NCBI RefSeq assembly: GCF_030758455.1
Contig: NZ_CP132353.1
Coordinates: 620,001 to 684,000 of the forward strand
Origin: Erwinia pyri
GTDB taxonomy: Bacteria > Pseudomonadota > Gammaproteobacteria > Enterobacterales > Enterobacteriaceae
Reading direction: 5' to 3'
DNA: 64,000 nucleotides
Translations under genes and position numbers: made by a program
Notes under the pieces: model-generated
Database searches by the model: none
What the model was told of the DNA's origin: nothing
Seen by the model: only the letters and a program-made list of their open reading frames with translations
Part shown: positions 27,416-36,025 of the stretch, piece after piece
Layout: the number at the start of each line of letters is the position of its first letter
Numbering within the stretch: the stretch's first letter is position 1

Positions 27416-28312
27416 GTGAATATGCGACATGCTGTTATTGCGATGGCGATGCTGCTGGGGGGAGAAAGCGGGGCGCTGCTCTCCTCATCAGTATGGGCAG
27501 CAGGCAGCGAGCCAGCCGTGACAGCAACGCCAAGGGAGGCAATACCGGTGAAGATAAAAAATACCGTAATCGGCCAGGGCGCGCCGAAAATTATTGTTCC
27601 CACCACGGGGAGCACGGTGGAGCAGGTACTGGCACAGGCTAAAGCTATTGGTGAAAACCCCAATGCAGATCTGATTGAATACCGCATTGACTACCTGGAG
27701 TTCGCCACCGATGCAGGCCGGGTCGCTGCTCTGGGAAAACAGATTGTGGCGGTGGCAAACGGCAAGCCGCTAATCCTGACGTTCCGAACCCAGCCAGAAG
27801 GCGGCAAGCGCAAAATCAGCGATCAAGAATATGGGGCACTGTACAAGGCGCTGATTAGCGCGCACTTTATCGATATCCTCGATGTGGAAATGTTCCGCCA
27901 GCCGGAAGTGGTGCAGCAGATCCTTGAGGCTGCCCATCGGGCCGGGATCAAAGTGGTGATCTCCAGCCATGACACCGAGAAAACCCCGGAAACGGCAGAG
28001 ATGGTAGCGCGTCTCCGTAAGCAGGATCGGATGGGGGCAGACATCCTCAAAATTGCGGTGATGCCGCATGATGCAAAAGATGTGCTCAGGCTGCTGGATG
28101 CCACCAACCAGGTGCGCGAAAGCTACTCCCGCAAGCCGTTGCTGACGATGTCGATGGGCGGGCTGGGCGCAATCACGCGGCTCTCTGGCGAGGTGTTTGG
28201 TTCCGATCTCACCTTTGGTATGACCGGCGAGTCATCTGCGCCAGGCCAGATTGAGGCGAAGTCACTGCGTCAGGCACTGGAGACCGTTAACACCGCTATC
28301 AAAAGTGAATAA
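27416..28312 (+). CDS. Exported type I 3-dehydroquinate dehydratase
   Basis: A 298-residue protein. The first 29 residues form a signal peptide (hydrophobic AVIAMAMLLGGES, cleavage after VWA-A), then follows a complete type I dehydroquinate dehydratase. Visible catalytic features are EYRIDYL (about 88-94), His185 in ISSHDTEKTPE and the Schiff-base Lys212 in DILKIAVMPHD, plus MSMGGLG. It converts 3-dehydroquinate to 3-dehydroshikimate, here in the periplasm, suggesting quinate or shikimate breakdown and not chorismate biosynthesis; that is inference. The GTG at 27416 is chosen because AAGGAG lies 6 bases upstream; ATG 27422 is too far. Its last codons are part of a 40-bp tandem repeat. Confidence 0.9.
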   Translation: MNMRHAVIAMAMLLGGESGALLSSSVWAAGSEPAVTATPREAIPVKIKNTVIGQGAPKIIVPTTGSTVEQVLAQAKAIGENPNADLIEYRIDYLEFATDAGRVAALGKQIVAVANGKPLILTFRTQPEGGKRKISDQEYGALYKALISAHFIDILDVEMFRQPEVVQQILEAAHRAGIKVVISSHDTEKTPETAEMVARLRKQDRMGADILKIAVMPHDAKDVLRLLDATNQVRESYSRKPLLTMSMGGLGAITRLSGEVFGSDLTFGMTGESSAPGQIEAKSLRQALETVNTAIKSE

Positions 28313-28410
28313 CGTTCGCTGTACTTTGCTGACCGCCATCAAGGGTGAATAGCTTACGCTGTACTTTGCTGACCGCCTTAAAGATGAATACTTGCGCTGT
28401 ACCCAACTGG
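28292..28410. repeat. Three tandem 40-bp copies of the dehydratase gene tail
   Basis: Three units at 28292-28331, 28332-28371 and 28372-28410 (40, 40 and 39 bases), each starting ACCGC and containing GTGAATA-like and CGCTGTAC segments. The first unit contains the final codons and stop of the dehydratase gene; the copies behind it are non-coding and have diverged. Confidence 0.85.
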
Positions 28411-28473
28411 CCGCTGACTCAGGTGCAGCAACGCGGTCGCGCGCTCAACCGACTGACACTCTGGAGAAAACCC

Positions 28474-29235
28474 ATGACGCTTTTCAGCTTAGAGAACAAA
28501 AGGATCCTGGTGACCGGCGCGGCACAGGGCATCGGCTTTACCATGGCGCGCGGTCTGGCGCAGCACGGGGCTGAAATCATCATCAACGGCACCTCAGAAG
28601 AGCGCGCGGAAAGGGCGGCGGCAAAGCTGCGTGAGGAAGGTTTTATCGCGCATACGGCGGTGTTTAACGTTGCTGATCCGCAGGCGGTGGAAGCGGCAAT
28701 TGAGAAGATTGAGACCACGGTCGGGCCGATCGACGTGCTGTTTAACAATGCCGGTATTCAGCGCCGTCACCCTTTTACCGAATTCCCGCTAAACGAGTGG
28801 AATGAGATTATTGCCACCAACCAGACCGGCGTGTTCCTGGTTTCTCAGGCGGTAGCGAAGCGGATGATCGCCCGTAACGCGGGCAAAATCGTCAATATCT
28901 GCTCCATGCAGAGCGAACTGGGGCGCGACACCATCACGCCCTACGCGGCAGCCAAGGGCGCGGTGAAAATGCTGACGCGCGGCATGTGCGTGGAGCTGGC
29001 CCGCTACAACATTCAGGTTAACGGCATCGCGCCGGGCTATTTCGACACGCCGATGACCAAACCGCTGGTGGAGAATCAGGAATTCAGCGACTGGCTCTGC
29101 AAACGCACGCCCGCCGCCCGCTGGGGCAACCCGGAAGAGCTGGTTGGCGCGGCGGTGTTTCTGTCATCGAAAGCCTCTGACTTTGTGAACGGGCATCTGC
29201 TGTTTGTCGATGGCGGTATGCTGGCCGCGGTTTAA
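28474..29235 (+). CDS. Gluconate 5-dehydrogenase (IdnO-like SDR)
   Basis: A 253-residue short-chain dehydrogenase. TGAAQGIG (about 13-20) is the NAD(P)-binding loop, NNAG the structural motif, and YAAAK the Tyr-Lys catalytic pair. Segments such as NAGIQRRHPFTEFP, ICSMQSELGRDTITPYAA and SSKASDFVNGHLLFVDGGML are those of E. coli IdnO, which reduces 5-ketogluconate to gluconate in L-idonate catabolism. ATG 28474 follows a GGAGA box; the longer frame to 28345 crosses the tandem repeat and is not family-like. No other idn gene is nearby, so the substrate remains an inference. Confidence 0.85.
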   Translation: MTLFSLENKRILVTGAAQGIGFTMARGLAQHGAEIIINGTSEERAERAAAKLREEGFIAHTAVFNVADPQAVEAAIEKIETTVGPIDVLFNNAGIQRRHPFTEFPLNEWNEIIATNQTGVFLVSQAVAKRMIARNAGKIVNICSMQSELGRDTITPYAAAKGAVKMLTRGMCVELARYNIQVNGIAPGYFDTPMTKPLVENQEFSDWLCKRTPAARWGNPEELVGAAVFLSSKASDFVNGHLLFVDGGMLAAV

Positions 29236-29253
29236 CTTTGCTTGTCTGAAACT

Positions 29254-29372
29254 AAACCGTGGCTTGCCACGGTTTAACTCTCACTCTGAAATCATGCCAT
29301 GGCACGCTAATGCCACGCTGCCTGCGGTGTAATCCCCTCTCTGAAAGTCAGCCGTGGCGTGCTACGGCCACG
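29254..29372. terminator. Series of three GTGGC/GCCAC hairpins
   Basis: AAACCGTGGC (29254-29263) pairs perfectly with GCCACGGTTT (29266-29275). Weaker hairpins of the same words follow at 29300-29315 (TGGCA/TGCCA) and 29353-29372 (CGTGGC/GCCACG). The first probably ends the idnO-like transcript; the others look like derived copies. The rest of 29373-29619 holds the promoter of the ABC operon. Confidence 0.55.
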
Positions 29373-29619
29373 CAATAACCTCTCCTCTCCCTGATAAACC
29401 CGCCCTAATCCTGGTTCTTATGCTGTGGATCGCCCGCAAGCCCTTACTGCTGCCTGCTTGCGCTAAATCCGGCAAAGCTTAGTTTTTTTTCACATTTGCC
29501 CTGGTTCCGCGGCTTCAGTGAGAATGAACCAGATGTAACAGCAAATCAGATCCGGCGGCATTTTGTTTTTCTGCTTTCACAGAGAGCAGAATTTTTATTT
29601 TTCAGGAGAAAGAGAGCAC

Positions 29620-30516
29620 ATGACATTATCTAAATGGCTGTTTTCAGCTCTGATGGTGGGCAGCCTGCCTGGCGCCTGGGCAGCAGAACAAAATGTTCCT
29701 ACCGAAAGTACGCTGCATCTCTCAGCAGACAGCAAGCTGAAAAGCCAGCTCCCGGCCGACATCCTGAAGCGCGGTTATATTATCGCCGGGACCAACCCCA
29801 ATACGCCGCCGACCACATTTTACAAAGAAGATAACCGCACGCTGGCAGGGCGTGAAATCGACATCATGAATGCCGTGGGCGAAAGGCTGGGCATTCCGGT
29901 GCACTGGCAGGATACCGGCGGCTTTGACAACATTATTCCCGGCCTGAAATCGGGGCGTTATGACGTGGCGCTGTCGAATATTAACGCCACCAAAGCGCGT
30001 CTCTCTCAGGTCGATTTCGTCGGCTATTACAATGCCTCTCGTCTTGGGATCATTGCCCCGAAAAGCGCTGACGTGAAGCCGTTCACCTCGCTGATGGCGG
30101 TCTGTGGCAAAACGGTGGGTGCCGGAGCTGGCACCACGCAGCTGACCCGTCTGGAGAGCGCCAGCAAAGAGTGTGAGGCCGCTGGCAAAGAACCCATTAA
30201 AACGGCGGTGTTCCCGGACCGTCCGGCGGGCGTACAGGCTGTGGTCAGCGGACGCGTGCCGATGTTCTTCGGCCCTTATGAAGGCCTGACTTATCAGGTC
30301 AGCCAGGTGCCCGTGCTGGCGCTACCGGGTCAGATCCACGTAGATGACGCGCCGGTGTCCGTGGCCTTTGCGAAAGAGTCGCCGCTGGAGCCCGCCGTGC
30401 AGGCTGCGCTGAATTCGCTGATCCAGGACGGCTCCTACCAGAAGATCCTCGATAAGTGGTCAATTGGCTTCGGCGCGGTGAAAGAAGCCAGACGTAATCA
30501 GGATATCTTCCAATGA
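29620..30516 (+). CDS. Polar amino acid ABC transporter, substrate-binding protein
   Basis: A 298-residue periplasmic protein of the family-3 solute-binding type. Signal peptide residues 1-21 (ALMVGSLPGAWAA). The binding domain includes GREIDIMNAVGERLG, the hinge GLKSGRYDVALSNINATKARLSQVDFVGYY, and the second-lobe return VDDAPVSVAFAKESPL. ATG 29620 has an AGGAG site; an upstream extension of 19 codons is unlikely. First gene of an ABC operon with permease and ATPase in overlap and a BisC-like molybdoenzyme behind. Ligand is unknown; the surrounding enzymes suggest a sulfur-containing amino acid. Confidence 0.9.
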   Translation: MTLSKWLFSALMVGSLPGAWAAEQNVPTESTLHLSADSKLKSQLPADILKRGYIIAGTNPNTPPTTFYKEDNRTLAGREIDIMNAVGERLGIPVHWQDTGGFDNIIPGLKSGRYDVALSNINATKARLSQVDFVGYYNASRLGIIAPKSADVKPFTSLMAVCGKTVGAGAGTTQLTRLESASKECEAAGKEPIKTAVFPDRPAGVQAVVSGRVPMFFGPYEGLTYQVSQVPVLALPGQIHVDDAPVSVAFAKESPLEPAVQAALNSLIQDGSYQKILDKWSIGFGAVKEARRNQDIFQ

Positions 30517-31430
30517 GTACGAATTACGATCCCGACTCACTGCGCATCGTGGGCAAGCGCTACTATGGACGCTGGCTCGGTGCCGTTGTCGTGCTTTTAC
30601 TGCTGGCGGCGGCGGTCAGCTCAATGGTGCACAACCCGCGTTTTGAGTGGCAGGTAATTGCCGACAGCTTTACTCAGGACTCCATCCTGCAGGGAGTGTT
30701 GATGACCCTGCAGCTGACGGCGATTTCCGTGATACTGGGCTTTACCGGCGGCACCGTGCTGGCGCTGATGCGCCTCTCTTCCAATCCGGTGCTGGTCAGC
30801 GTGAGCTGGGCCTACACCTGGTTCTTCCGCGGCGTGCCGATGCTGGTTCAGCTGTTTCTCTGGTACAACATCGCTGCGCTCTACCCTGAAATTTCGCTGT
30901 CGCTGCCTGGCGTCGGGGAGCTGTGGAGCACCTCTGCAAACTCTCTGATCAGCCCATTCAGCGCGGCGGTGATTGCACTGGTGATGCATCAGGCAGCCTA
31001 TGCCGCAGAGATAGTGCGCGCGGGGATCCAGAGCGTAGGCAACGGCCAGTTGGAAGCCGCAAAAGCGCTGGGATATCGCCCCGCTGAAATCTTCCGCTAT
31101 ACCGTGCTTCCACAGGCGATGCGCGCCATTCTGCCGCCCGCCGGAAATGAGATTATTGGCCAGCTGAAAACTACCGCCGTGGTGTCGGTCATCGCTCTGC
31201 AGGATGTGCTGTTCTCGGCACAGATTATTTATCAGCGTACTTATCAGGTGATCCCGCTGCTGCTGGTGGCCACGCTCTGGTATCTGCTGATGACCTCGGT
31301 ACTTTCCGTGGGGCAGTTCTACGTAGAGCGCTATTTTGCGCGCGGCGTGACGCGTAAAGAGAAGCGCGAGTGGTTTAAACGCAGGCCAGAAGTCTGTGTC
31401 GCAGAGCAGGGGAGAGTCAGTAATGGCTGA
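30513..31430 (+). CDS. Polar amino acid ABC transporter, permease
   Basis: A 305-residue HisM/GlnP-type permease with one extra N-terminal helix (about 22-42) and a five-helix core. The ATPase-contact motif is EAAKALGYRPAEIF. Its ATG overlaps the stop of the substrate-binding gene (ATGA), and its stop overlaps the ATPase start by 8 bases, so the three are coupled. A single permease gene suggests a homodimer. Confidence 0.9.
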   Translation: MSTNYDPDSLRIVGKRYYGRWLGAVVVLLLLAAAVSSMVHNPRFEWQVIADSFTQDSILQGVLMTLQLTAISVILGFTGGTVLALMRLSSNPVLVSVSWAYTWFFRGVPMLVQLFLWYNIAALYPEISLSLPGVGELWSTSANSLISPFSAAVIALVMHQAAYAAEIVRAGIQSVGNGQLEAAKALGYRPAEIFRYTVLPQAMRAILPPAGNEIIGQLKTTAVVSVIALQDVLFSAQIIYQRTYQVIPLLLVATLWYLLMTSVLSVGQFYVERYFARGVTRKEKREWFKRRPEVCVAEQGRVSNG

Positions 31431-32184
31431 GGCTATTTCATTACGCAAAATCACTAAACGCTTTTCCGGCGTCACCATCCTTAACGGGATCGATCTGGAT
31501 ATCGCAGCCGGCTCGGTCACTACCATCCTCGGCCCTTCCGGGTCAGGCAAATCGACCCTGCTGCGCTGCATCAATCATCTGGAAAAGCTGGACGGTGGCA
31601 CCATCCGCATCGGCGGTGCCCTGGTGGGCTATCAGCAGAAGGGGCAGCTGCTGCATGAACTCAGCAATAAGCAGATTGCTGCCCAGCGGAGCCGGATCGG
31701 CATGGTGTTCCAGCAGTTCAATCTGTTTCCTCACCGTACCGTGCTGCAAAACGTCATCGATGCGCCGGTGCGGGTGAAGAAGCTCAGCCGCCAGCAGGCG
31801 GAGAGCCGCGGGCTGGCGTTGCTGAAGCAGGTTGGTCTGGCGGGGCGGGAGCATGACTGGCCCCAGCAGCTTTCCGGCGGACAGCAGCAGCGCGTGGCGA
31901 TTGCCCGTGCGCTGGCGATGGACCCGGACGTGATGCTGTTTGACGAGCCGACCTCCGCGCTGGATCCGGAGCTGGTGGGCGAGGTGCTACAGGTGATCAA
32001 ACAGCTGGCGCACTCCGGCATCACCATGGTTATCGTGACCCATGAAATCGGCTTTGCCCGTGAAGTGGCAGATAACATCGTCTTTATGGAAGAGGGAAAA
32101 ATTGTCGCCTCCGGGCCGACCTCCACCGTACTGGGCGAAGCGCAGAATCCGCGCGTCCGCCATTTTTTAGCCACGGTACTTTAA
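31423..32184 (+). CDS. Polar amino acid ABC transporter, ATPase
   Basis: A 253-residue GlnQ/HisP-type ATPase. Walker [10 protein letters not shown] at 37-45, signature LSGGQQQR, Walker B VMLFDEP followed by TSALD, and the switch His in IVTHE. ATG 31423 overlaps the permease stop; the earlier in-frame start is deep in the permease gene. There is an inserted stretch (ALVGYQQKGQLLHELSNKQI) between Walker A and the Q-loop, longer than in GlnQ, similar to arginine/lysine-type ATPases. Confidence 0.93.
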   Translation: MAEAISLRKITKRFSGVTILNGIDLDIAAGSVTTILGPSGSGKSTLLRCINHLEKLDGGTIRIGGALVGYQQKGQLLHELSNKQIAAQRSRIGMVFQQFNLFPHRTVLQNVIDAPVRVKKLSRQQAESRGLALLKQVGLAGREHDWPQQLSGGQQQRVAIARALAMDPDVMLFDEPTSALDPELVGEVLQVIKQLAHSGITMVIVTHEIGFAREVADNIVFMEEGKIVASGPTSTVLGEAQNPRVRHFLATVL

Positions 32185-32210
32185 CCGTCGCCAGTTAACC
32201 GGGAAATTCC

Positions 32211-34553
32211 ATGACCGCAACCCGCGCTATGCACAGTTCGCACTGGGGGGCGTTCAGCGCCCTCAACGACAACGATGCGCTGCAGATCACCCCTTTTAGT
32301 GGCGATCCCGATCCCAGCCCTTTGCTGAAAAATTTCGAAAACGTGCTGCGTCATCCGATCCGACTGGCGACGCCAATGGTGCGTCGCGGCTGGCTTGAGA
32401 ACGGGCCGGGGCCTGACGATCGTCGCGGCGCTGATGAATACATCGCCATTAGCTGGAAACAGGCTTACGGCCTGGCTGCCGCTGAGCTTAAGCGGGTGGC
32501 GGAGCTGGCCGGGCCTGAAGCCGTTTTTGGCGGCTCCTACGGCTGGTCCAGCGCCGGACGTTTTCATCATGCGCAGAGCCAGGTTCACCGCTTTCTCAAC
32601 ACCACTATTGGCGGCTACGTGCGGTCAGTGAACAGCTACAGCTCGGGGGCGGCTTCGGTGATCCTGCCGCATATCGTCGGCGACATGAATGAGATTGCGC
32701 GGCGCGGCGTGAGCTGGCAGGAGATTGCGCAGCACAGCGAGGTGGTGCTCTCCTTTGGCGGCCTGGCGCTGAAAAATTCCCAGGTAGCCAGCGGCGGCCT
32801 CAGCGAGCACACTGAACGTGGCTATATGCAGCAGGCGGCCAGACGCGGCGCGCGTTTTATCTCCGTCAGCCCGCTGGCGAGCGATCTTCCTGACGAGGCA
32901 CAGGGCGAATGGCTCGCCATCCGGCCGGGGACAGATGCGGCGCTGATGCTGGCCCTGCTGCAGATCCTGTGGCAACGAAAGTGGAGCGACGAAGCGTTTC
33001 TGGCTGACTACTGCGTGGGCTGGGACGCGCTGGTGGCTTATCTTAACGGAGAGCAGGACGGCCAGCGACGCGACGCGGTCTGGGCCGCCGCAATCTGTGG
33101 TGTTCCGGCTGAGCGCATAGAGGCGCTGGCGGAGCAGCTGCATGGGCGGCGGGTTATCGTCAGCGTGGCGCACTCTTTGCAGCGGGCAGAGCATGGCGAA
33201 CAGCCCGTCTGGCTGGGGCTGGTGCTGGCCGCCGCGCTGGGTCAGCTGGGCCTGCCCGGCGGCGGTTACGCCTATGCGCTGGGTGCGCTGGGCCATTACG
33301 GCAAGCAGCATAACCTGGTGTCTTTTCCCGCGCTGCCGCAGGGGCAGAACGGTATTGACCGGCTGATCCCGGTGGCCCGCATCGCCGACATGCTGCTGCA
33401 TCCGGGCGAAAAATTTCACTATAACGGCCGCACGCTGACCTACCCGAAGATCAAACTGGCCTGGTGGGCGGGCGGCAATCCGTTTCATCATCATCAGGAT
33501 CTGGCGCGGCTGCGCAGAGCATTCAGCAGGCTGGATACGCTGATTGTGCATGAAATTGCCTGGACCGCCACGGCCCGCCATGCCGATCTGGTGCTGCCCG
33601 CGACGCTGACGCTGGAACGTGAGGATGTGGGCGGCGCGCCGACTGACCGGCATCTGATTGCCATGCAGCGCGTGGCCCAGCCTTACGGCGAGGCGAAGGA
33701 TGATTACAGCATCTTCAGCGAGCTGGCGCGCCGGCTGGGCAAAGAGCAGGCGTTTACCGAAGGCCGCAGCGCCCGGGAGTGGCAGGCGCATCTCTATCTT
33801 CAGCTCCAGGAGAAACTGGAACTTCAGGGCGTTACCGTGCCTGACTTCGACGCCTTCTGGCAGCAGGGGGTGCTTGAACTGCCGCAGAGTGATGATGCAG
33901 GCAGGCTGATGCGCAACTTCCGTCAGGATCCGCAACGCCATCCGCTGCCCACGCCCAGCGGCAAAATCGAGATTTACTCCGCCAGGCTTGCAAGCTTTGA
34001 TTACGCGGACTGTCCGGGGCATCCGGTCTGGCTGGCGCCCGTGCAGCAGCCCGATGCAGAGCACCCTTTTTACCTGATCGCTAATCAGCCCGCTTCCCGC
34101 CTGCACAGCCAGCTGGACTTTGGCAGTTTCAGCGTCAGCGAAAAGCGCGGCGGGCGTGAAGTCTGCCGTATGCATCCCCGGGATGCGCAGCAGCAGGGGA
34201 TTGCGGAAGGCGACACGGTAGAAATCACTAACCAGCGCGGAACGGTGCTGGCAAGCGTAACGCTGAGCGAGAAAGTCAGAACGGGCGTGGTGCAGCTACC
34301 GACCGGTGCCTGGTACGATCCGATCGATCCTCTGGCCGAAAAGCCGATCTGCCGTCACGGCAATCCCAACGTGCTGACGCTGGATATCGGCACTTCCTCT
34401 CTGAGCCAGGGCTGCACCGGGCAGATTACCGTGGTGCAGATCCAACGCTATCAGGGCGATCCGCCGGAGGTGAGGGCCTTTGAGCCGCCGGTAATCAGTG
34501 ATGGACGACAGGCACAGAAGCCGACAGGCTCGCTGCTGAAGCCTGAAGCCTGA
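32211..34553 (+). CDS. BisC/TorA-type molybdopterin oxidoreductase
   Basis: A 780-residue enzyme of the DMSO reductase family, close in length to E. coli BisC (777). No Tat signal and no N-terminal iron-sulfur cysteine motif are present, as in cytosolic BisC. GGSYGWSSAGRFHHA (108-122) and NSYSSGAA (141-148, providing the serine Mo ligand) are family features, together with the C-terminal HPRDAQQQGIAEGD and TGAWYDP. BisC-type enzymes reduce sulfoxides such as biotin or methionine sulfoxide. Position directly after the ABC genes suggests it acts on the imported substrate, possibly a cysteine- or methionine-type S-oxide; this is inference. Its stop codon lies inside a heptanucleotide repeat. Confidence 0.85.
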   Translation: MTATRAMHSSHWGAFSALNDNDALQITPFSGDPDPSPLLKNFENVLRHPIRLATPMVRRGWLENGPGPDDRRGADEYIAISWKQAYGLAAAELKRVAELAGPEAVFGGSYGWSSAGRFHHAQSQVHRFLNTTIGGYVRSVNSYSSGAASVILPHIVGDMNEIARRGVSWQEIAQHSEVVLSFGGLALKNSQVASGGLSEHTERGYMQQAARRGARFISVSPLASDLPDEAQGEWLAIRPGTDAALMLALLQILWQRKWSDEAFLADYCVGWDALVAYLNGEQDGQRRDAVWAAAICGVPAERIEALAEQLHGRRVIVSVAHSLQRAEHGEQPVWLGLVLAAALGQLGLPGGGYAYALGALGHYGKQHNLVSFPALPQGQNGIDRLIPVARIADMLLHPGEKFHYNGRTLTYPKIKLAWWAGGNPFHHHQDLARLRRAFSRLDTLIVHEIAWTATARHADLVLPATLTLEREDVGGAPTDRHLIAMQRVAQPYGEAKDDYSIFSELARRLGKEQAFTEGRSAREWQAHLYLQLQEKLELQGVTVPDFDAFWQQGVLELPQSDDAGRLMRNFRQDPQRHPLPTPSGKIEIYSARLASFDYADCPGHPVWLAPVQQPDAEHPFYLIANQPASRLHSQLDFGSFSVSEKRGGREVCRMHPRDAQQQGIAEGDTVEITNQRGTVLASVTLSEKVRTGVVQLPTGAWYDPIDPLAEKPICRHGNPNVLTLDIGTSSLSQGCTGQITVVQIQRYQGDPPEVRAFEPPVISDGRQAQKPTGSLLKPEA

Positions 34554-34627
34554 AGCCTGAAGCCTGAAGCCTGAAGCCTGAAGCCTGAAGCCTGAAGCCT
34601 GAAGCCTGAAGCCTGAAGCCTGAAGCC
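34536..34627. repeat. About 13 tandem copies of CTGAAGC
   Basis: A 92-base array of the 7-mer CTGAAGC runs without interruption from the last codons of the BisC-like gene past its stop. Because 7 is not a multiple of 3, each third copy brings a TGA into frame; here it is used as the stop at 34551-34553. The array length is expected to vary by slippage. Confidence 0.95.
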
Positions 34628-34652
34628 GAACGCGACGCTCAGGCTTCAGGCC
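34617..34652. terminator. Bidirectional hairpin using the last repeat copy
   Basis: GCCTGAAGCC (34618-34627), the last repeat unit, pairs with GGCTTCAGGC (34642-34651) around a 14-base loop. It lies between convergent genes and may end both transcripts. Any of the repeat copies can pair with the same right arm, giving alternative hairpins. Confidence 0.6.
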
Positions 34653-34663
34653 ACTGCTTAACT

Positions 34664-36025
34664 TTATTGCGGTGCGGGATAAAGCGCAGCCGTCAGGATC
34701 GCCACAAGGCGGGGCAGCGCTTCCGGCGTTTCCAGTCGGCAGAGCGTGGCAATCTCTGCTACTTCCGCAGCAGATGCGCTGCGCAGGCAGCTGCGCAGCT
34801 TCATCCGCAGATCTACCGGTTCAGCCAGGCTCTCTTTTCGCGTCATCCTGCAGCTCAGCGTTTCGCCTTCACGGAACCAGATCGTCACCCGATGAAAGCG
34901 AGCCGCGGGATCAAGCTCGTCCGGCGGTGCCGAGAGATCGGGGCAACGCTGCACGCGTTCCGCCAGGCTGGCAATCACAGGGTTGACCGGCCCCTCCGCC
35001 ACATCTTCCAGCGCCACCCCGTCAAAGAGCAGGCAGGAAGCGATCACATATTCCAGACTGAAGCGCGCTTCCGTGCCGTTAGCGGGATGCGTCACCGAGG
35101 CGGCAATATCGCCACCGGGCGGAAAGGCGACGTCAATCCGGCTGATAGCGTCAACCATCTTCTCCACGCTCTGCTGAAAACGAGGCAGCGCCTGGTGGCG
35201 TAAACGGCGCGCAACGTCGGCGGCAGTATGCGTTCCGCCACAGGTCGCATAGGGCTTGAACTCCAGGCCGGGCGAGACGATCCGCCACGGTGCTCCCCAC
35301 TGCTCTACCAGGCGCGACGCGTTGCTCTGCTCGCCGCAGCAGGCCAGCAGAAAAGCGTCAATCACTCCCTGTTGCTGTCCGGTGAAGCCCGCCAGCGTCA
35401 GCCGCCCGGCCAGCACGGCGTTTTGCGCCGCCAGTCCGGCATGCAGCGGCTTGGTCGCTGAACCGAACTGCGCACGCAGGCCGCTGGCCTGAGTCGCGGC
35501 AATGCCCAGCAGGGTTGCCGTCTGCTCCTCGCTGGCCTGCACCAGACGGGCTACGGCAGCGGCTGCCGCCAGCGTGCCCAGCGTGGCGGTATTGTGAAAG
35601 CCGGCCTGATAGTGGCGCTGCGTGGCGGCCAGACCCAGTCTGCCTGCCATCTCCACGCCGACAGCACAGGCATCCAGCAGGGCATCAGCATCCGGCTGCA
35701 CCTCTGCCGCCAGCGCCAGTAGCGCAGGCAGGATCACCGTGCCCGGGTGCCCGCGAAAATCAGGATGAAAATCATCATAGTCCAGCGCATGACCGGCATA
35801 GCCCAGCAGCAGGGCGCGGGTCTGCGCATCCCTGGCCTGACAAACGCTGCGAAGCGACACTAATCCGCTCTCCCTGACCTCACCTCGCAGCACCGGCAGC
35901 GTTACCGCTACATAATCCAGTACGCCAGCCCTGGCCCGCTCGCGGGCTTCGCTCCCCGGCTGGCTGGTGACTATCAGCCGGGCCAGCTGGCGGGTGATAT
36001 CCTCATCAACGGCGCTGGTCAACAT
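34664..36025 (-). CDS. MmgE/PrpD family protein
   Basis: A 453-residue protein of the MmgE/PrpD superfamily, which includes 2-methylcitrate dehydratase, cis-aconitate decarboxylase and iminodisuccinate epimerase. Typical segments are LGYAGHALDYDDFHPDFRGHPGTVILPALLALA (about 74-107) and the later FKPYATCGGTHTAAD. The substrate cannot be predicted from sequence alone. Its start overlaps the stop of the M20 deacylase gene by 7 bases (ATGTTGA), so it is the third gene of a GNAT, M20, MmgE operon. Confidence 0.88.
   Translation of the reverse strand: MLTSAVDEDITRQLARLIVTSQPGSEARERARAGVLDYVAVTLPVLRGEVRESGLVSLRSVCQARDAQTRALLLGYAGHALDYDDFHPDFRGHPGTVILPALLALAAEVQPDADALLDACAVGVEMAGRLGLAATQRHYQAGFHNTATLGTLAAAAAVARLVQASEEQTATLLGIAATQASGLRAQFGSATKPLHAGLAAQNAVLAGRLTLAGFTGQQQGVIDAFLLACCGEQSNASRLVEQWGAPWRIVSPGLEFKPYATCGGTHTAADVARRLRHQALPRFQQSVEKMVDAISRIDVAFPPGGDIAASVTHPANGTEARFSLEYVIASCLLFDGVALEDVAEGPVNPVIASLAERVQRCPDLSAPPDELDPAARFHRVTIWFREGETLSCRMTRKESLAEPVDLRMKLRSCLRSASAAEVAEIATLCRLETPEALPRLVAILTAALYPAPQ

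Noticed and set aside
28345..28473. N-terminal extension of the idnO-like gene
   Set aside because: The extra 43 codons cross the 40-bp tandem repeat and do not resemble the SDR family; ATG 28474 has its own GGAGA site.
32625..34175. Long open frame on the minus strand (516 codons) inside the molybdoenzyme gene
   Set aside because: It mirrors codon bias of the BisC-like gene, has no domain or ribosome site, and is His/Arg/Gln-rich as typical of antisense frames.
34536..34627. CRISPR array
   Set aside because: The unit is a 7-mer repeated directly with no spacers and no cas genes nearby; it is a microsatellite-like tandem repeat.
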